A DNA stretch of 64,000 bases from Virgibacillus proomii (lineage in GTDB: Bacteria; Bacillota; Bacilli; Bacillales; Amphibacillaceae), in the NCBI RefSeq assembly GCF_018916875.1, contig NZ_JAHLNO010000004.1, forward strand, positions 451,924-515,923. Reading direction: 5' to 3'. A program made the position numbers and the translations under genes. A model generated the notes under the pieces. That model was not told the origin of the DNA. It searched no databases and saw only the letters and a program-made list of their open reading frames with translations. Positions 29,601 to 37,196 of this stretch are shown here, piece after piece. Position 1 is the stretch's first letter; every line of letters begins with the position of its first letter.

Positions 29601-32430
29601 GCACCACGTATTAGAAAAGGATAGCATACATTATCACATTAGAGAATTTATAAAACCATTCGATTTAAGTAAAGCGCCACTATTTAGAGTAGAACTCATA
29701 GAAGTTGATGGCCAACACTTACTATTATTTGATATGCATCATATTATTGGGGACGGGACATCAATGTCAGTCTTGATGAATGATTTTATTACGATTTATA
29801 ATGGAGAGTCACTCCAAAATTTAAAGCTACAATATAAGGATTTTGCAAATTGGCAAAACCAACAAATAAAGCTTTCTGACAAAATAAAGAAGCAAGAAAA
29901 CTATTGGTTATCTTTATATCAAGATGAAATACCGATATTAAATCTCCCAACGGATTATTCAAGACCTAAGATTCTGAGCTATGAGGGTGATAAGCTTACA
30001 TTTAAACTTGATAAGGAATTGACCTATAAACTAAACCGTTTAGCTACAGTAAATGGTGCAACATTATTTATGGTGCTGCTCTCTGCATATAATATATTCT
30101 TATCCAAAATAAGTGGGGATACAGATATAGTAATAGGATCACCAATTGCAGGGAGAAATCACCCAGACGTAGAGAATATAGTAGGGATGTTTGTTAATAC
30201 ACTAGCTTTAAGAAATAAATTGAATCCAAATGATACCTTTCTAAGTTATTTGGATAATGTTAAATCGAATGTACTTGAAGCCTTTGATAACCAGGATTAT
30301 CCATTTGATTTGCTTGTTCAAAAGGTAGACAAAAGCAGAGATACAAGTAGAAACCCTCTATTTGATAGCATGTTTGTCTTACAAAATATGAAGAAGCCCA
30401 ATATGTCATCCGAAGGTTTAAGATTACGTTCATATGAATTTGACTTTAAAGTATCTAAAGTTGACCTAGAGTTATTTGGTGAAGAGCGTAATGATGAACT
30501 TTGGCTAGGATTTCGCTATCGTACGGTATTATTTAAGCAAGAAACGATAGAAAGAATGTCTGAATACTTCGTTCATATTTTAAGGTCTATTGTAGATAAC
30601 TCAGAAGAATGTATTAAGAATTTTGGCTTACCGCCTAAGGATTTACAGAACATTGTGTATGGATTTAATCAAACGGAACATCGATTTATGAAAACTAATT
30701 CTCTTCAGGAACTGTTTGAATCACAGGTTAAGAAAAAACCAAATGAATTAGCACTGATATTCAGGGATAACGAAATAACATATGGAGAGTTAAATACTAG
30801 AGCTAATCAGCTGGCACATTTTCTATTGAAGAATAAGTTGGATCAACCAAAAAGTATTCCAATCATCATGGAAAGAAGCCCAGAAATGATTATTTCTATA
30901 TTAGCAGTGTTAAAATCAGGATTTGCTTATCTGCCAATCGATTCGGATTTTCCAATCGATAGAATCAACAATACTTTAGATGATAGTGGGGCAGATTTTA
31001 TCCTGACCAATATCCAATCCATAAGTGAGAATTTAAAACATAAGAAGGTAATAAACGTTATGCAAGATGGCGTGTATGGAAATGAATCAACTGACCCTAA
31101 AGTTAAAACGAACCCCAATGATTTAGCCTATATTATATATACTTCCGGAACAACCGGAAAACCAAAGGGAGTTCAAATTACACATAGGAATGTTATCAAT
31201 TTACTTGAAGGGGTTAAACAAAAAATTGATTTATCCCAAACCAGAAGTGTCCTATGTTTAACATCCATATCGTTTGATATTTTCGTTGTTGAAACAATAC
31301 TTCCTTTAGTTAATGGTCTAAGAATTGTATTAGCTGATGATAATATCAAGCAAAACCCAAAAGCGATAAGGGAGATCATAAAAGAAAAGCAAATTGATTT
31401 ATTACAATTTACTCCATCACGTCTAAAGCAGCTGACCAATAGAAAAAGCGAACTAGATTTTCTAAAAGAAGTTAAAAGTATCATTGTAGGTGGAGAGCCA
31501 TTTAACATGAACTTATACAGTTTAATTCGTCAACATAGTGAAGCAAGAATTTTCAATGGATACGGTCCTTCTGAAACATGTGTATATTCTACTATGGAGG
31601 AAATAGACGGTAGTACGGATATATTAATTGGCAGTCCCTTAGCAAATACACAAATATATATACTAAATGAAAACCACCAACCACAACCAATTGGTGTTGT
31701 AGGTGAACTATATATTGCTGGTGAAGGAATTGCAAAAGGGTATTTAAATAATTCTACTTTAACAAATGAAAAATTTGTAACAAATCCATTTTCTAATGGA
31801 GAAAAGATGTATAAGACAGGTGATTTAGGAAAATGGAAAGAGGACGGCAAAATATTTTTTATAGGAAGAAAAGATAATCAAGTTAAAGTGAGAGGGAATC
31901 GCATCGAATTAGGTGAAGTGGAATCACATTTATTAGAGCATCATAGTGTGAAGGAAGCGGTAGTTCTAGTATTTTCGGATGATGACGGTAACAATTATCT
32001 AAATGCGTATATCGTATCTGATAGTGAATGGAACGTATCGAATTTGAGAACCTTTTTAAAACAGAAACTACCAAACTATATGATTCCTTCGAACTTTATT
32101 CCAGTTCCTGAGATACCATTAACGACTAATGGGAAGATAGACAAAAACCGTTTACCTAAGTTTGAAGAAAAAGTTAAGTTAGATACAATTTTTGAAGAAC
32201 CTAGAACAGAATTAGAAAAGAAGATACTTGATATATGGAAAAAAGTTTTAGGAAATACACAAATAGGGATAAATGATGATTTCTTTGAGCTAGGTGGACA
32301 TTCTTTATTAGTGATAAAACTAGAAGTAGAATTGGAAAAAGAAAATATCGATATAGAACATCACGATATCTATACGTTTAACACGGTCAAAAAACTTAGT
32401 GAACACATTGAATCAGTTCCTATAAAATAG
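23683..32430 (+). CDS. NRPS: partial C - A(Gln) - PCP - C - A(Val/Ile) - PCP - C - A - PCP
   Basis: About 2915 residues, three modules. Residues ~1-250 are only the C-terminal half of a condensation domain, without HHxxxDG. A1 core YTSGTTGQPKG ~410, code DAWQFGVVDK (Gln-like). PCP1 GGNSLKA ~803. C2 HHIISDG ~985. A2 core ~1452, code DAFFLGVTFK (Val/Ile-like). PCP2 GGHSLKA ~1838. C3 HHIIGDG ~2019. A3 core ~2486, code DIVQIGGVYK, unassigned. PCP3 GGHSLLV ~2871, then the end: no thioesterase, reductase or terminal condensation domain. Codes were read by eye against GrsA. ATG 23683 follows GGAGG at 23670-23674. The chain must be released by a separate protein. Confidence 0.9.
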   Translation: MEKYNNLLLSSKSYIMQRDYWLEKIEKANTDSIFHKPSINLNDQNKTKSIQKAIPVHISEKLIEISKNSELSLYCILLVSFNVLIYKETGRMDNTVLIPLLKESITTNDRVLIQSEFLPNNTFKELLFQTRENLITAYNNADYPFEEIIKELNHRGFHHYANLLGIMFASRDIHKEIHVDKNTNLIIWSKKVKKDIQLIIEYSESNYSNSQIDNLISNYLSIIETLLNKPEVKLADLKTVGHNESKFIFEQFNNTKNWYPQNKSVVDIFEEKVLQNPNKIAVEDNGRSITYVELNRRANQLARRLRQKGIGVEEIVGVMLPRSIELIISLLGIWKTGAAYLPLDPSNPTYRNNHIIHESNTSFVITTNPFKSDIDFTGETIDINDKLLSELEYGNLEREYHPSQLAYVIYTSGTTGQPKGVMIEQGSVVNLLYWFSIKFPMDEEDILLQRTSIAFDASVWELFGWIFSGSTLSLLDPLHEKNVEKIIEKIDEGRITIAQFVPSLLRSVIYFVQEHNEIDKLSSLKQVFVGGESLPINTVNEFNQILNKKFGTKLCNVYGPTEATVDVSFYECNHTLESDRSVPIGKPINNAQMYILNDDLRLLEIGSVGELYIGGDSLARGYLNNPDLTRLKFIKSPFVDGEYLYKTGDLAKLLPNGNIEFIGRKDQQVKVRGYRIEIGEVEHWLHSLEDIKEAVVLTRDSGELCGFITATRKIPTNEIKYFLLQYLPNYMVPAEFIQLEQLPLTWNGKIDKKKLLSLEYQLHSDVPVVKPNNNVESEIINVFEKVLNMKPISTESDFFDLGGNSLKAATVVARLYKTFNVRIPMYDFFENPTAKKLGQLIMYAKKHNYQPIKRVQKREYYPTTSAQKRIYILNQVGDHSVNYNMPEVLLLKGNVNVKKVDEIFNQLVQRHESFRTSFHILHDEIVQLIHENVDFKVDYLELDKESLEQEIENFIKPFNLRKALLLRVKLIKCSSNEHYLFIDMHHIISDGYSVGLLVKEFEQLYLGNTLPDLELQYKDFSVWQEEQFNTEQFKEKERYWLKMFEGEIPVLDLPTDFPRPSVMKYEGDSVQVELEKNLTDRIKEVARENGVTPYIVLLSAYFILLSKYTRQNDLVVAYPTAGRPHPDLEYLVGMFVNTVAMRMNINHDESFKLFLSKVKETSFDIYDNQDYQFEMLVEKLKVERDISRNTLFDTMFAMRDTDITEIVLPDLSMSRYSFKNKKIKFDIYIEMLETENHIMFELFYRTDLFKDESIERFIKHYINILHNITINQEIELSDIEIITNEEKEMLRKFNQSETETPNANKGIATLFEEQVKKNPESYAVIFGQDKMTYKELNQKANALAQYLQQQGVSRGDYVGVLLNRSIDLIVAVVAIIKSGGAYIPIDPSYPYDRIEFMLKSSRTNMLITNEAFVKKIEYTGAICTMDNVNVINTGDERPKIVNLPSDPAYVIYTSGSTGEPKGVLVEQKNVINLVNNPNYVRFEPGDRILQTGSIAFDASTFEIWGALLNGLTLSMVEKDIILSSEKLGKEIMNNGITTMFLTSPLFTQLAEDNPSIFAPLKFLLIGGDILSTKHINIVRDQCRDVNVVHVYGPTETTTFATSLLINKEYNESIPIGKPINNTNIYILDEFGKTQPVGVPGEIYIGGKGVARGYINSESLTEEKFINIMMAPNDRVYRTGDIGKWLPDGTIEFIGRTDYMVKIRGFRVEIGEIEEALFKHEEIKETVVIVNNDSYGNKYLCAYYVSDQEIPANKLRDFISNNLPEYMIPSYFIFMNKLPLTINGKVDRKLLPEPKDVLIKNKIIVQPRNEMQRKMSTIWSEILELEQVGINEDFFELGGHSLKASILISRISKEFAKEVPLKQLFMTPTIEGLSNYLETAMSSTDSEIIPIENRLYYPVSYAQKRQYTLHFLAKDNITYNIPDVYLLSGEVNSFKIEQTLEKLVKRHDSLRTSFHMIDGELMQRIESNIDIDFTHHVLEKDSIHYHIREFIKPFDLSKAPLFRVELIEVDGQHLLLFDMHHIIGDGTSMSVLMNDFITIYNGESLQNLKLQYKDFANWQNQQIKLSDKIKKQENYWLSLYQDEIPILNLPTDYSRPKILSYEGDKLTFKLDKELTYKLNRLATVNGATLFMVLLSAYNIFLSKISGDTDIVIGSPIAGRNHPDVENIVGMFVNTLALRNKLNPNDTFLSYLDNVKSNVLEAFDNQDYPFDLLVQKVDKSRDTSRNPLFDSMFVLQNMKKPNMSSEGLRLRSYEFDFKVSKVDLELFGEERNDELWLGFRYRTVLFKQETIERMSEYFVHILRSIVDNSEECIKNFGLPPKDLQNIVYGFNQTEHRFMKTNSLQELFESQVKKKPNELALIFRDNEITYGELNTRANQLAHFLLKNKLDQPKSIPIIMERSPEMIISILAVLKSGFAYLPIDSDFPIDRINNTLDDSGADFILTNIQSISENLKHKKVINVMQDGVYGNESTDPKVKTNPNDLAYIIYTSGTTGKPKGVQITHRNVINLLEGVKQKIDLSQTRSVLCLTSISFDIFVVETILPLVNGLRIVLADDNIKQNPKAIREIIKEKQIDLLQFTPSRLKQLTNRKSELDFLKEVKSIIVGGEPFNMNLYSLIRQHSEARIFNGYGPSETCVYSTMEEIDGSTDILIGSPLANTQIYILNENHQPQPIGVVGELYIAGEGIAKGYLNNSTLTNEKFVTNPFSNGEKMYKTGDLGKWKEDGKIFFIGRKDNQVKVRGNRIELGEVESHLLEHHSVKEAVVLVFSDDDGNNYLNAYIVSDSEWNVSNLRTFLKQKLPNYMIPSNFIPVPEIPLTTNGKIDKNRLPKFEEKVKLDTIFEEPRTELEKKILDIWKKVLGNTQIGINDDFFELGGHSLLVIKLEVELEKENIDIEHHDIYTFNTVKKLSEHIESVPIK

Positions 32431-32436
32431 GACAAG

Positions 32437-32475
32437 GGTCAAGAGTCTTGTTATTTTTCATACGAGCTCTTGACC
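32437..32475. repeat. Inverted repeat between the last NRPS and the second BtrH-like gene
   Basis: GGTCAAGAG (32437-32445) pairs perfectly with CTCTTGACC (32467-32475), and the left arm can alternatively fold on itself (CAAGAGTCTTG). It lies only 6 bp after the stop of the giant NRPS gene and 35 bp before the start at 32511. There is no following T-run, so it is not a standard terminator. It could protect or process mRNA, or bind a regulator. Confidence 0.6.
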
Positions 32476-32510
32476 GTTCCATACTTATTCATAGAAATGA
32501 GGTGACCTTC

Positions 32511-33524
32511 TTGAAAGAAAAGAAAATAGAAAATATAGATCCTTATAACGATTTATTTTATAAAGGTTGTTTTTATAATTCTTTCTTTCCAATAGTGCGG
32601 CATTATAATAAAAATGTTTCTGATTTTCTAGAAAATGACATTATTGTATATACAACCGATAATAGTATACAGACAATAGATGCCGAGTATATTGAGATAA
32701 GACCAGTAGAGGAAATCTTAGAACAGATGCACATTATGGTCAAAACGCTAACGTACATTGATTCCATAGTAAATGAAGTTATAGAATCACTACAACATAA
32801 TAGACCAGTGTTACTATGGATTGATTGTTATTATGAACCAGCAAGGAATGATACATTCCAGAAAATTCACCAGCCACATACAATGCTATTATATGGATTT
32901 AATAAAATAAAAGAACAATTCCATATCATCGATCATAAAAATAGTAACACCTTATCCTATGAAAAAAGAACGATTTCTTTTAGCGATTTAGAAAATTGTT
33001 ATACTGGCTATATCAAGAATTTTAATCATTTATATATTAATAATTCCTACTATGCGTTTTATGTTGAAGAAAATCCCGAAGATACAAATCAAGAATATAA
33101 GAGAAATGATGCCTTACTTGATAATATTATGAATAATCGAGAGTTAATTGAAGAGTCTTTAACAAGATTATTAACCTTCTGTCATTCCCATCATAGTGCT
33201 TTTGATAATACAGCTTCTTTTTGGGATAATACAGAATTGATATTGAGCAGCATAAACAATATAGTAAATGCCAAAAAAGCAGAACTTTATCGGCTAACCA
33301 TACTTGAAAATATTCCCGAGGAATTCCAAGGTGGTATGAACAATATACTGCATAATTGGAATTTAGTACGGGGAATCATAGCTAGGGTAATATATTCTGA
33401 AAAGTATGGTGTTAACACAATGAAGAATATTACTGAAAAACTCTATGAAATCTATCAGTTAGAAGTTAGTTTTTATCAAAAAATTTTTGAAATGAAGAAC
33501 TCGTATTTCCAACATTCCTTATAG
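32511..33524 (+). CDS. BtrH N-terminal-like protein (second copy), candidate release enzyme
   Basis: A protein of about 337 residues whose first ~190 residues resemble the BtrH N-terminal domain: an early Cys in YKGCFYNSFFPIVRHYN, RPVLLWIDCYYEPARND, then HQPHTMLLYGFNK with the His and FHIIDHKNS with a following Asp. The C-terminal part is helical, as in the first copy at 2.67 kb. BtrH moves an acyl chain from a carrier protein to an amine. This gene directly follows an NRPS with no releasing domain and precedes a free carrier protein, so transfer of the finished chain is a reasonable inference. TTG 32511 is selected with GAGGTGACC upstream; earlier in-frame starts would run through the inverted repeat. 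Confidence 0.6.
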   Translation: MKEKKIENIDPYNDLFYKGCFYNSFFPIVRHYNKNVSDFLENDIIVYTTDNSIQTIDAEYIEIRPVEEILEQMHIMVKTLTYIDSIVNEVIESLQHNRPVLLWIDCYYEPARNDTFQKIHQPHTMLLYGFNKIKEQFHIIDHKNSNTLSYEKRTISFSDLENCYTGYIKNFNHLYINNSYYAFYVEENPEDTNQEYKRNDALLDNIMNNRELIEESLTRLLTFCHSHHSAFDNTASFWDNTELILSSINNIVNAKKAELYRLTILENIPEEFQGGMNNILHNWNLVRGIIARVIYSEKYGVNTMKNITEKLYEIYQLEVSFYQKIFEMKNSYFQHSL

Positions 33525-33535
33525 GGGGTAGTAGT

Positions 33536-33784
33536 ATGTCTGAAAGAATACTAAATAAATTGCTCAAGATATTTAGAGAAGAGTTAGGTGAAAACATTAA
33601 TGTTGCAAGTATAAAAGGAGAAGATGAAATAAATTCACTAGGAATTAACTCTGTAAGTTTTATAAAAGTATTGGTAGCTATCGAATCAGCCTTTGATTTT
33701 GAATTTAACGATGAGGATTTGATATCGGAAAGATTTGTAACAATAAATGATCTAGTGCAGTATATAGAGGAAAACATAGAATAA
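33536..33784 (+). CDS. Free-standing acyl/peptidyl carrier protein (second)
   Basis: An 82-residue carrier protein with the phosphopantetheine Ser in LGINSVSFIK (about residue 40) and a helical, acidic remainder. The start has a strong GGGGGTAG ribosome site 11 bp after the previous gene. It differs from the extender-unit ACP at 12 kb. Its neighbours are a BtrH-like acyltransferase and a phosphopantetheinyl transferase. In butirosin synthesis the BtrH substrate is bound to a free ACP, so this carrier may hold the acyl group the BtrH-like protein transfers, or a starter fatty acid. Confidence 0.8.
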   Translation: MSERILNKLLKIFREELGENINVASIKGEDEINSLGINSVSFIKVLVAIESAFDFEFNDEDLISERFVTINDLVQYIEENIE

Positions 33785-33797
33785 AAGGTTGATAGAG

Positions 33798-34496
33798 ATG
33801 GTTGAAATACACGCTATGAAAATTCCAAGGGAGATTCATGAAGAACAACTAGACGGTTTAATATCTTTTTTGACAACAGAAAAGCAAGTGAAATTAACTA
33901 AACTTATTCATAAAAAAGACTTGTACAGATCTTTGCTAGGGGAAATTATCATACGATTTATCATTATGAAGCGATACAATATGCGAAATGATAACATAAA
34001 ATTTATTTATAATCATTTTGGAAAGCCGGATTTGTATAATCATCCTGATTTTTCGTTTAATATTTCGCACTCTGGAAGCTGGGTTATTTGTGCAATAAAT
34101 CATCAAGAAATTGGCATTGATATTGAAGAAATAAAACCTCTACCTTATTTGAGTATCGCTTCAAGCTGTTTCGCAAAGGAAGAACTTGAAGATATTAGAA
34201 TGAGAAATAAAGAGGACCAATTGCGTTATTTTTTTGATTTATGGACTTTAAAGGAAAGTTTTATTAAATTTTACGGTAAAGGGTTAGCTATCCCTTTAAA
34301 ATCGTTTGTCATTAGAAAGTTATCAGAAAGAAAAATAGAGGTTTACGAAAAAAATAAAAAATTACCGTTAGCTTTTAAACAATATTATATTGATGAACAT
34401 CATAAGCTTTCCGTTTGTATAAAGGAAGGTGACTTTCCTAGACAAATATGTTTTTGGGATTGCAATCGTTTATATGATGAGATGCAGTTTGAATAA
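33798..34496 (+). CDS. Sfp-type 4'-phosphopantetheinyl transferase
   Basis: About 232 residues. The family core is complete: FNISHSGSWVICAI, then GIDIEEIKPL (Mg-binding Asp and Glu), and FFDLWTLKESFIKFYGKGL (the W-KE-K motif). It moves phosphopantetheine from CoA to the carrier domains of the NRPS, PKS and free ACPs encoded upstream. It is the last gene of the cluster. ATG 33798 is placed 9 bp after an AAAAGG site. No convincing hairpin terminator follows within 120 bp. Confidence 0.92.
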   Translation: MVEIHAMKIPREIHEEQLDGLISFLTTEKQVKLTKLIHKKDLYRSLLGEIIIRFIIMKRYNMRNDNIKFIYNHFGKPDLYNHPDFSFNISHSGSWVICAINHQEIGIDIEEIKPLPYLSIASSCFAKEELEDIRMRNKEDQLRYFFDLWTLKESFIKFYGKGLAIPLKSFVIRKLSERKIEVYEKNKKLPLAFKQYYIDEHHKLSVCIKEGDFPRQICFWDCNRLYDEMQFE

Positions 34497-34677
34497 GGAA
34501 AAGTTACAAATACCTTGTTTATTATCGGATGTTTGTAATAATTTTGATAAAATTGTTGTTTTTGGAAAAAGTTGGTATATTAATCTTATAATATACTGGT
34601 GAGGTAAAACTAATCGATCGATTATTAAATCCAGAGTATTTATCAAGGACTCTTACTATTAGATGCTATAGAATTAC

Positions 34678-34905
34678 AAAATCCGTGTCGATCCCGACCA
34701 CCGGTATTTATCGTTGTCTATTCCTATGTCTGGTGGTGGTACTCCCATCAAAGGTAAGCATGACTTATTTGCTGTACTAATTGCTATTAAGGTTTTGTTA
34801 GGTAAAACCGGTTTTAATAAGATGGTAACAGAATTAAAAGGAGCAGTTCATACCTTATCAAATGAGTTAAATATAATTAGTCTAGGATGCTATACCGCAC
34901 ATTAG
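34678..34905 (+). pseudogene. Unidentified truncated open frame
   Basis: An open frame of about 75 residues containing DPDHRYLSLSIPMSGGG and ending SLGCYTAH. Only the part from TTG 34714 has a possible start and there is no clear ribosome site; a stop at 34669 closes the frame upstream. It looks like the C-terminal remnant of a larger protein. I do not recognise the family. Its position between the cluster and IS110 debris fits mobile-element origin, but nothing in it proves that. Confidence 0.3.
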
Positions 34906-35405
34906 TAATTTGAGGATATCCTTGTAGCAGTAAATGTTTTCTTTGAGAAGTTGTTTTAAAAAGCAGCAACAAAGTATAGAAACACAAGCAAATAGATACT
35001 CCAATTCTTATAATGAATTGAGCAGAAATCTAAAAATCAAGAAATCAAATAGGTTTTCAGTACATAGCCTGCCAGCGTAATTTTTTTGAATACCCCTTGA
35101 ATACCCTTTACGAAAAATCCGTTAAAATCCCATGAAATACAAACAGGGAAAAACGTTGTTTAAAGCGGTTTATGAACTTCCATATAATATGGAAGAAACT
35201 CGTCTATGAAAGAAAATAAAAAGATTAACGAGTAGAAGCGCAGGCAATTATTTGCTTGTGCTTTTATTCTTTTACACTATAGGAAAGCATTCCTGTAATA
35301 AAGCAAAATGAGGATTAAAAACTAAAAACGCCCCCTTGGTATGATACGAGGTGTCTAAAGCTAATTAGCAAAAATGGACCCTTAAATTAACCGAGGAGGA
35401 CTATC
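34906..35405. other. Non-coding stretch, probable left end of an IS110-family element
   Basis: No gene seen in 500 bp. It contains a perfect 19 bp palindrome, CTTCCATATAATATGGAAG, at 35177-35195, and a smaller GC-richer imperfect hairpin region around 35240-35275. In IS110 elements of the IS110 group the region upstream of the transposase carries the bridge RNA, so 35040-35405 is where one would look. I could not define the element's end. Confidence 0.35.
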
Positions 35406-36809
35406 ATGAAATATAAACAAAATGAAAAGATTTTACAACTAACAGACAAAACTTGACGTATACAAAATCATTTGTATTCTTTATTATCTCGTATAATTTT
35501 GATATAATCTTATTCATAAGAAGGTCTCTCTTTTCATGATGTATTTGCATGGTTAGCATACATCTATCATAGAGTACCTTCTTTCTTTTTTTCTACCATT
35601 TTTTCTAAATCATCTCGAGAAATATTTTACACATACACAAAGCTTTAATTATTAGAGTTGACATCGCCAAGCATAAAAAATTTGGAAAACCACTATACTT
35701 TGAAAACGCATTGGAGGGCTTCCAAAGGTTCACTTATTGGATAGATGAATGAACCACCCAACATGAAAAATCCCATGTTATTATCGGAATGGATCCAACA
35801 GGACATTACTGGCTGCCCTTAGCTTATTGGCTAATGGAAAAGCAACTCAAAGTAGTCGTGTAAATCCGGCACATGTTAAAAAGTCAAAAGAGTTGGATGA
35901 CAATTCACCAACCAAAAATGATGTAAAAGATGCCACAGTCATTTCACGTTTAATCCAAGGCGGACGCTATCTGAACCCCATCTACCAGAAGGGATCTATG
36001 TAGAGCTTCGCGAAGGCATGAATATGTATGACCAATTAATGAAAGACCTGCAGGCAGTACAAGGACGCGTCTATCAGTAGATAGACAGGTATTTTCTAGA
36101 ATACACTATTGTCTTTGCGAACTGGGAAGTAATCTTCTTTACAAATTTTAAAAATGGGTTTGTTTTCTGATGAAATCATGCAAAAAGATGAAATAGCAAT
36201 CCTGTCAGAAATCCGTAAGAGGTATTGAAAGAAGTTGCCCGCCATTCCATTGGTATCCAAGAAGGAAAAACCATGGCAAGGCTAAAGATCCAAACATTAT
36301 TGGATCAGTATACTCTCCTTCATGAAAAGATCAATGACGTGTGGGAAATGATAGAGGGGCTTACGAGCACGATTCCCAGTGTACAGGAAATGGTAGATAT
36401 TAAAGGCGTAGGTGACATCACAATCGCTGCATTTCTGGCAGAAGTAAAAGATTTAAACAATTATAGTCATCCGGAACAAATTATTAAACTAGCGGGGTTA
36501 AATCTAAAATTAGCAACATCAGGAAAATGGCAAGGAAGAACGGTGATTACCAAGAGGTGCCGACCAAAGCTACGCGCCCTGTTGTACAAAGTTATCCTGC
36601 CATTAGTCAATCACAATCCTGCATTTAAAGCAATGCATGAGTATTTTACAACAAGGAAAGAAAATCCGTTGAAGAAGAAACAATCATTAATTGCCCTATG
36701 TTGTAAGTTAATTCGAGTATTATTCAAAGTAGGTAAACAACAAGTAGCCTTTAGTCCAGAAAAAATGTTAAGTGATATTCCGCATTTTCGCTTACAGTGT
36801 GCAGCTTAA
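35406..36809 (+). pseudogene. Broken IS110-family transposase
   Basis: Begins MKYKQNEKILQLTDKT, a standard IS110-family start in Bacilli, after an AGGAGG site. It then jumps, after an extra stretch of about 190 bp (35453-35642), to VDIAKHKKFGKPLYFENALE, the RuvC-like catalytic region. Several stops and frameshifts follow. The C-terminal transposase_20 domain is open from ~36225 (IKGVGDITIAAFLAEVKDL ... LAGLNLKLATSGKWQGR ... PKLRALLYKVI). The enzyme cannot be made in one piece, so the element is dead. It supports the view that the right flank of the NRPS cluster is an insertion hot spot. Confidence 0.8.
35453..35642 (+). other. 190 bp insertion within the IS110 remnant, hairpin with T-run
   Basis: This segment interrupts the IS110 reading frame. 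It contains the inverted repeat ATACAAA-N4-TTTGTAT, two TATAAT-like boxes (~35500-35515), and a long imperfect hairpin from AAGAAGGT (35518-35525) to ACCTTCTT (~35575-35582) followed by a T-rich run. That arrangement resembles an operator, promoter and terminator of a small transcript, or a miniature element. No coding capacity is seen. Confidence 0.4.
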
Positions 36810-37144
36810 CTAAACAATAACGAATACTCAGTTTAGATTTTTTAAAGAAGTTCCATTTATACAAATACTACCAACAAAGGAAGCACGGAGCAGCCGGAAA
36901 ATTTTTATACTATCGGGCAATGACCCTACAGGAAAGCATCGCTGGCCCCACTTCATGGATAGACCGAACGAAGGAATGTATGCGCAAATGACGCTGTGAG
37001 ATGTGGGAGGTTTTGTCACCATGAGTATTGTGGGATTAAGAGGTGCAATCATAGCAGTATTAATTCCCATTTTTTTCAGAAAGAGAAGGATGGCTTATTA
37101 AGTGCACCCTTCTATATTAAAATTTATTCCTATGCTGTCTTAAA
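36810..37144. other. Non-coding right flank of the IS110 remnant
   Basis: No gene supported over 335 bp. The sequence contains residual coding-like text on the plus strand (for example GNDPTGKHRWPHFMDRPNEG around 36910-36970) that I associate with the tail region of IS110-type elements, without an intact start. The IS66 left end begins at about 37145. Confidence 0.4.
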
Positions 37145-37196
37145 GTAAGCGTAAAATAGCCCACACCTATTTTAGATGTGGGCATGTGTTATGGAT

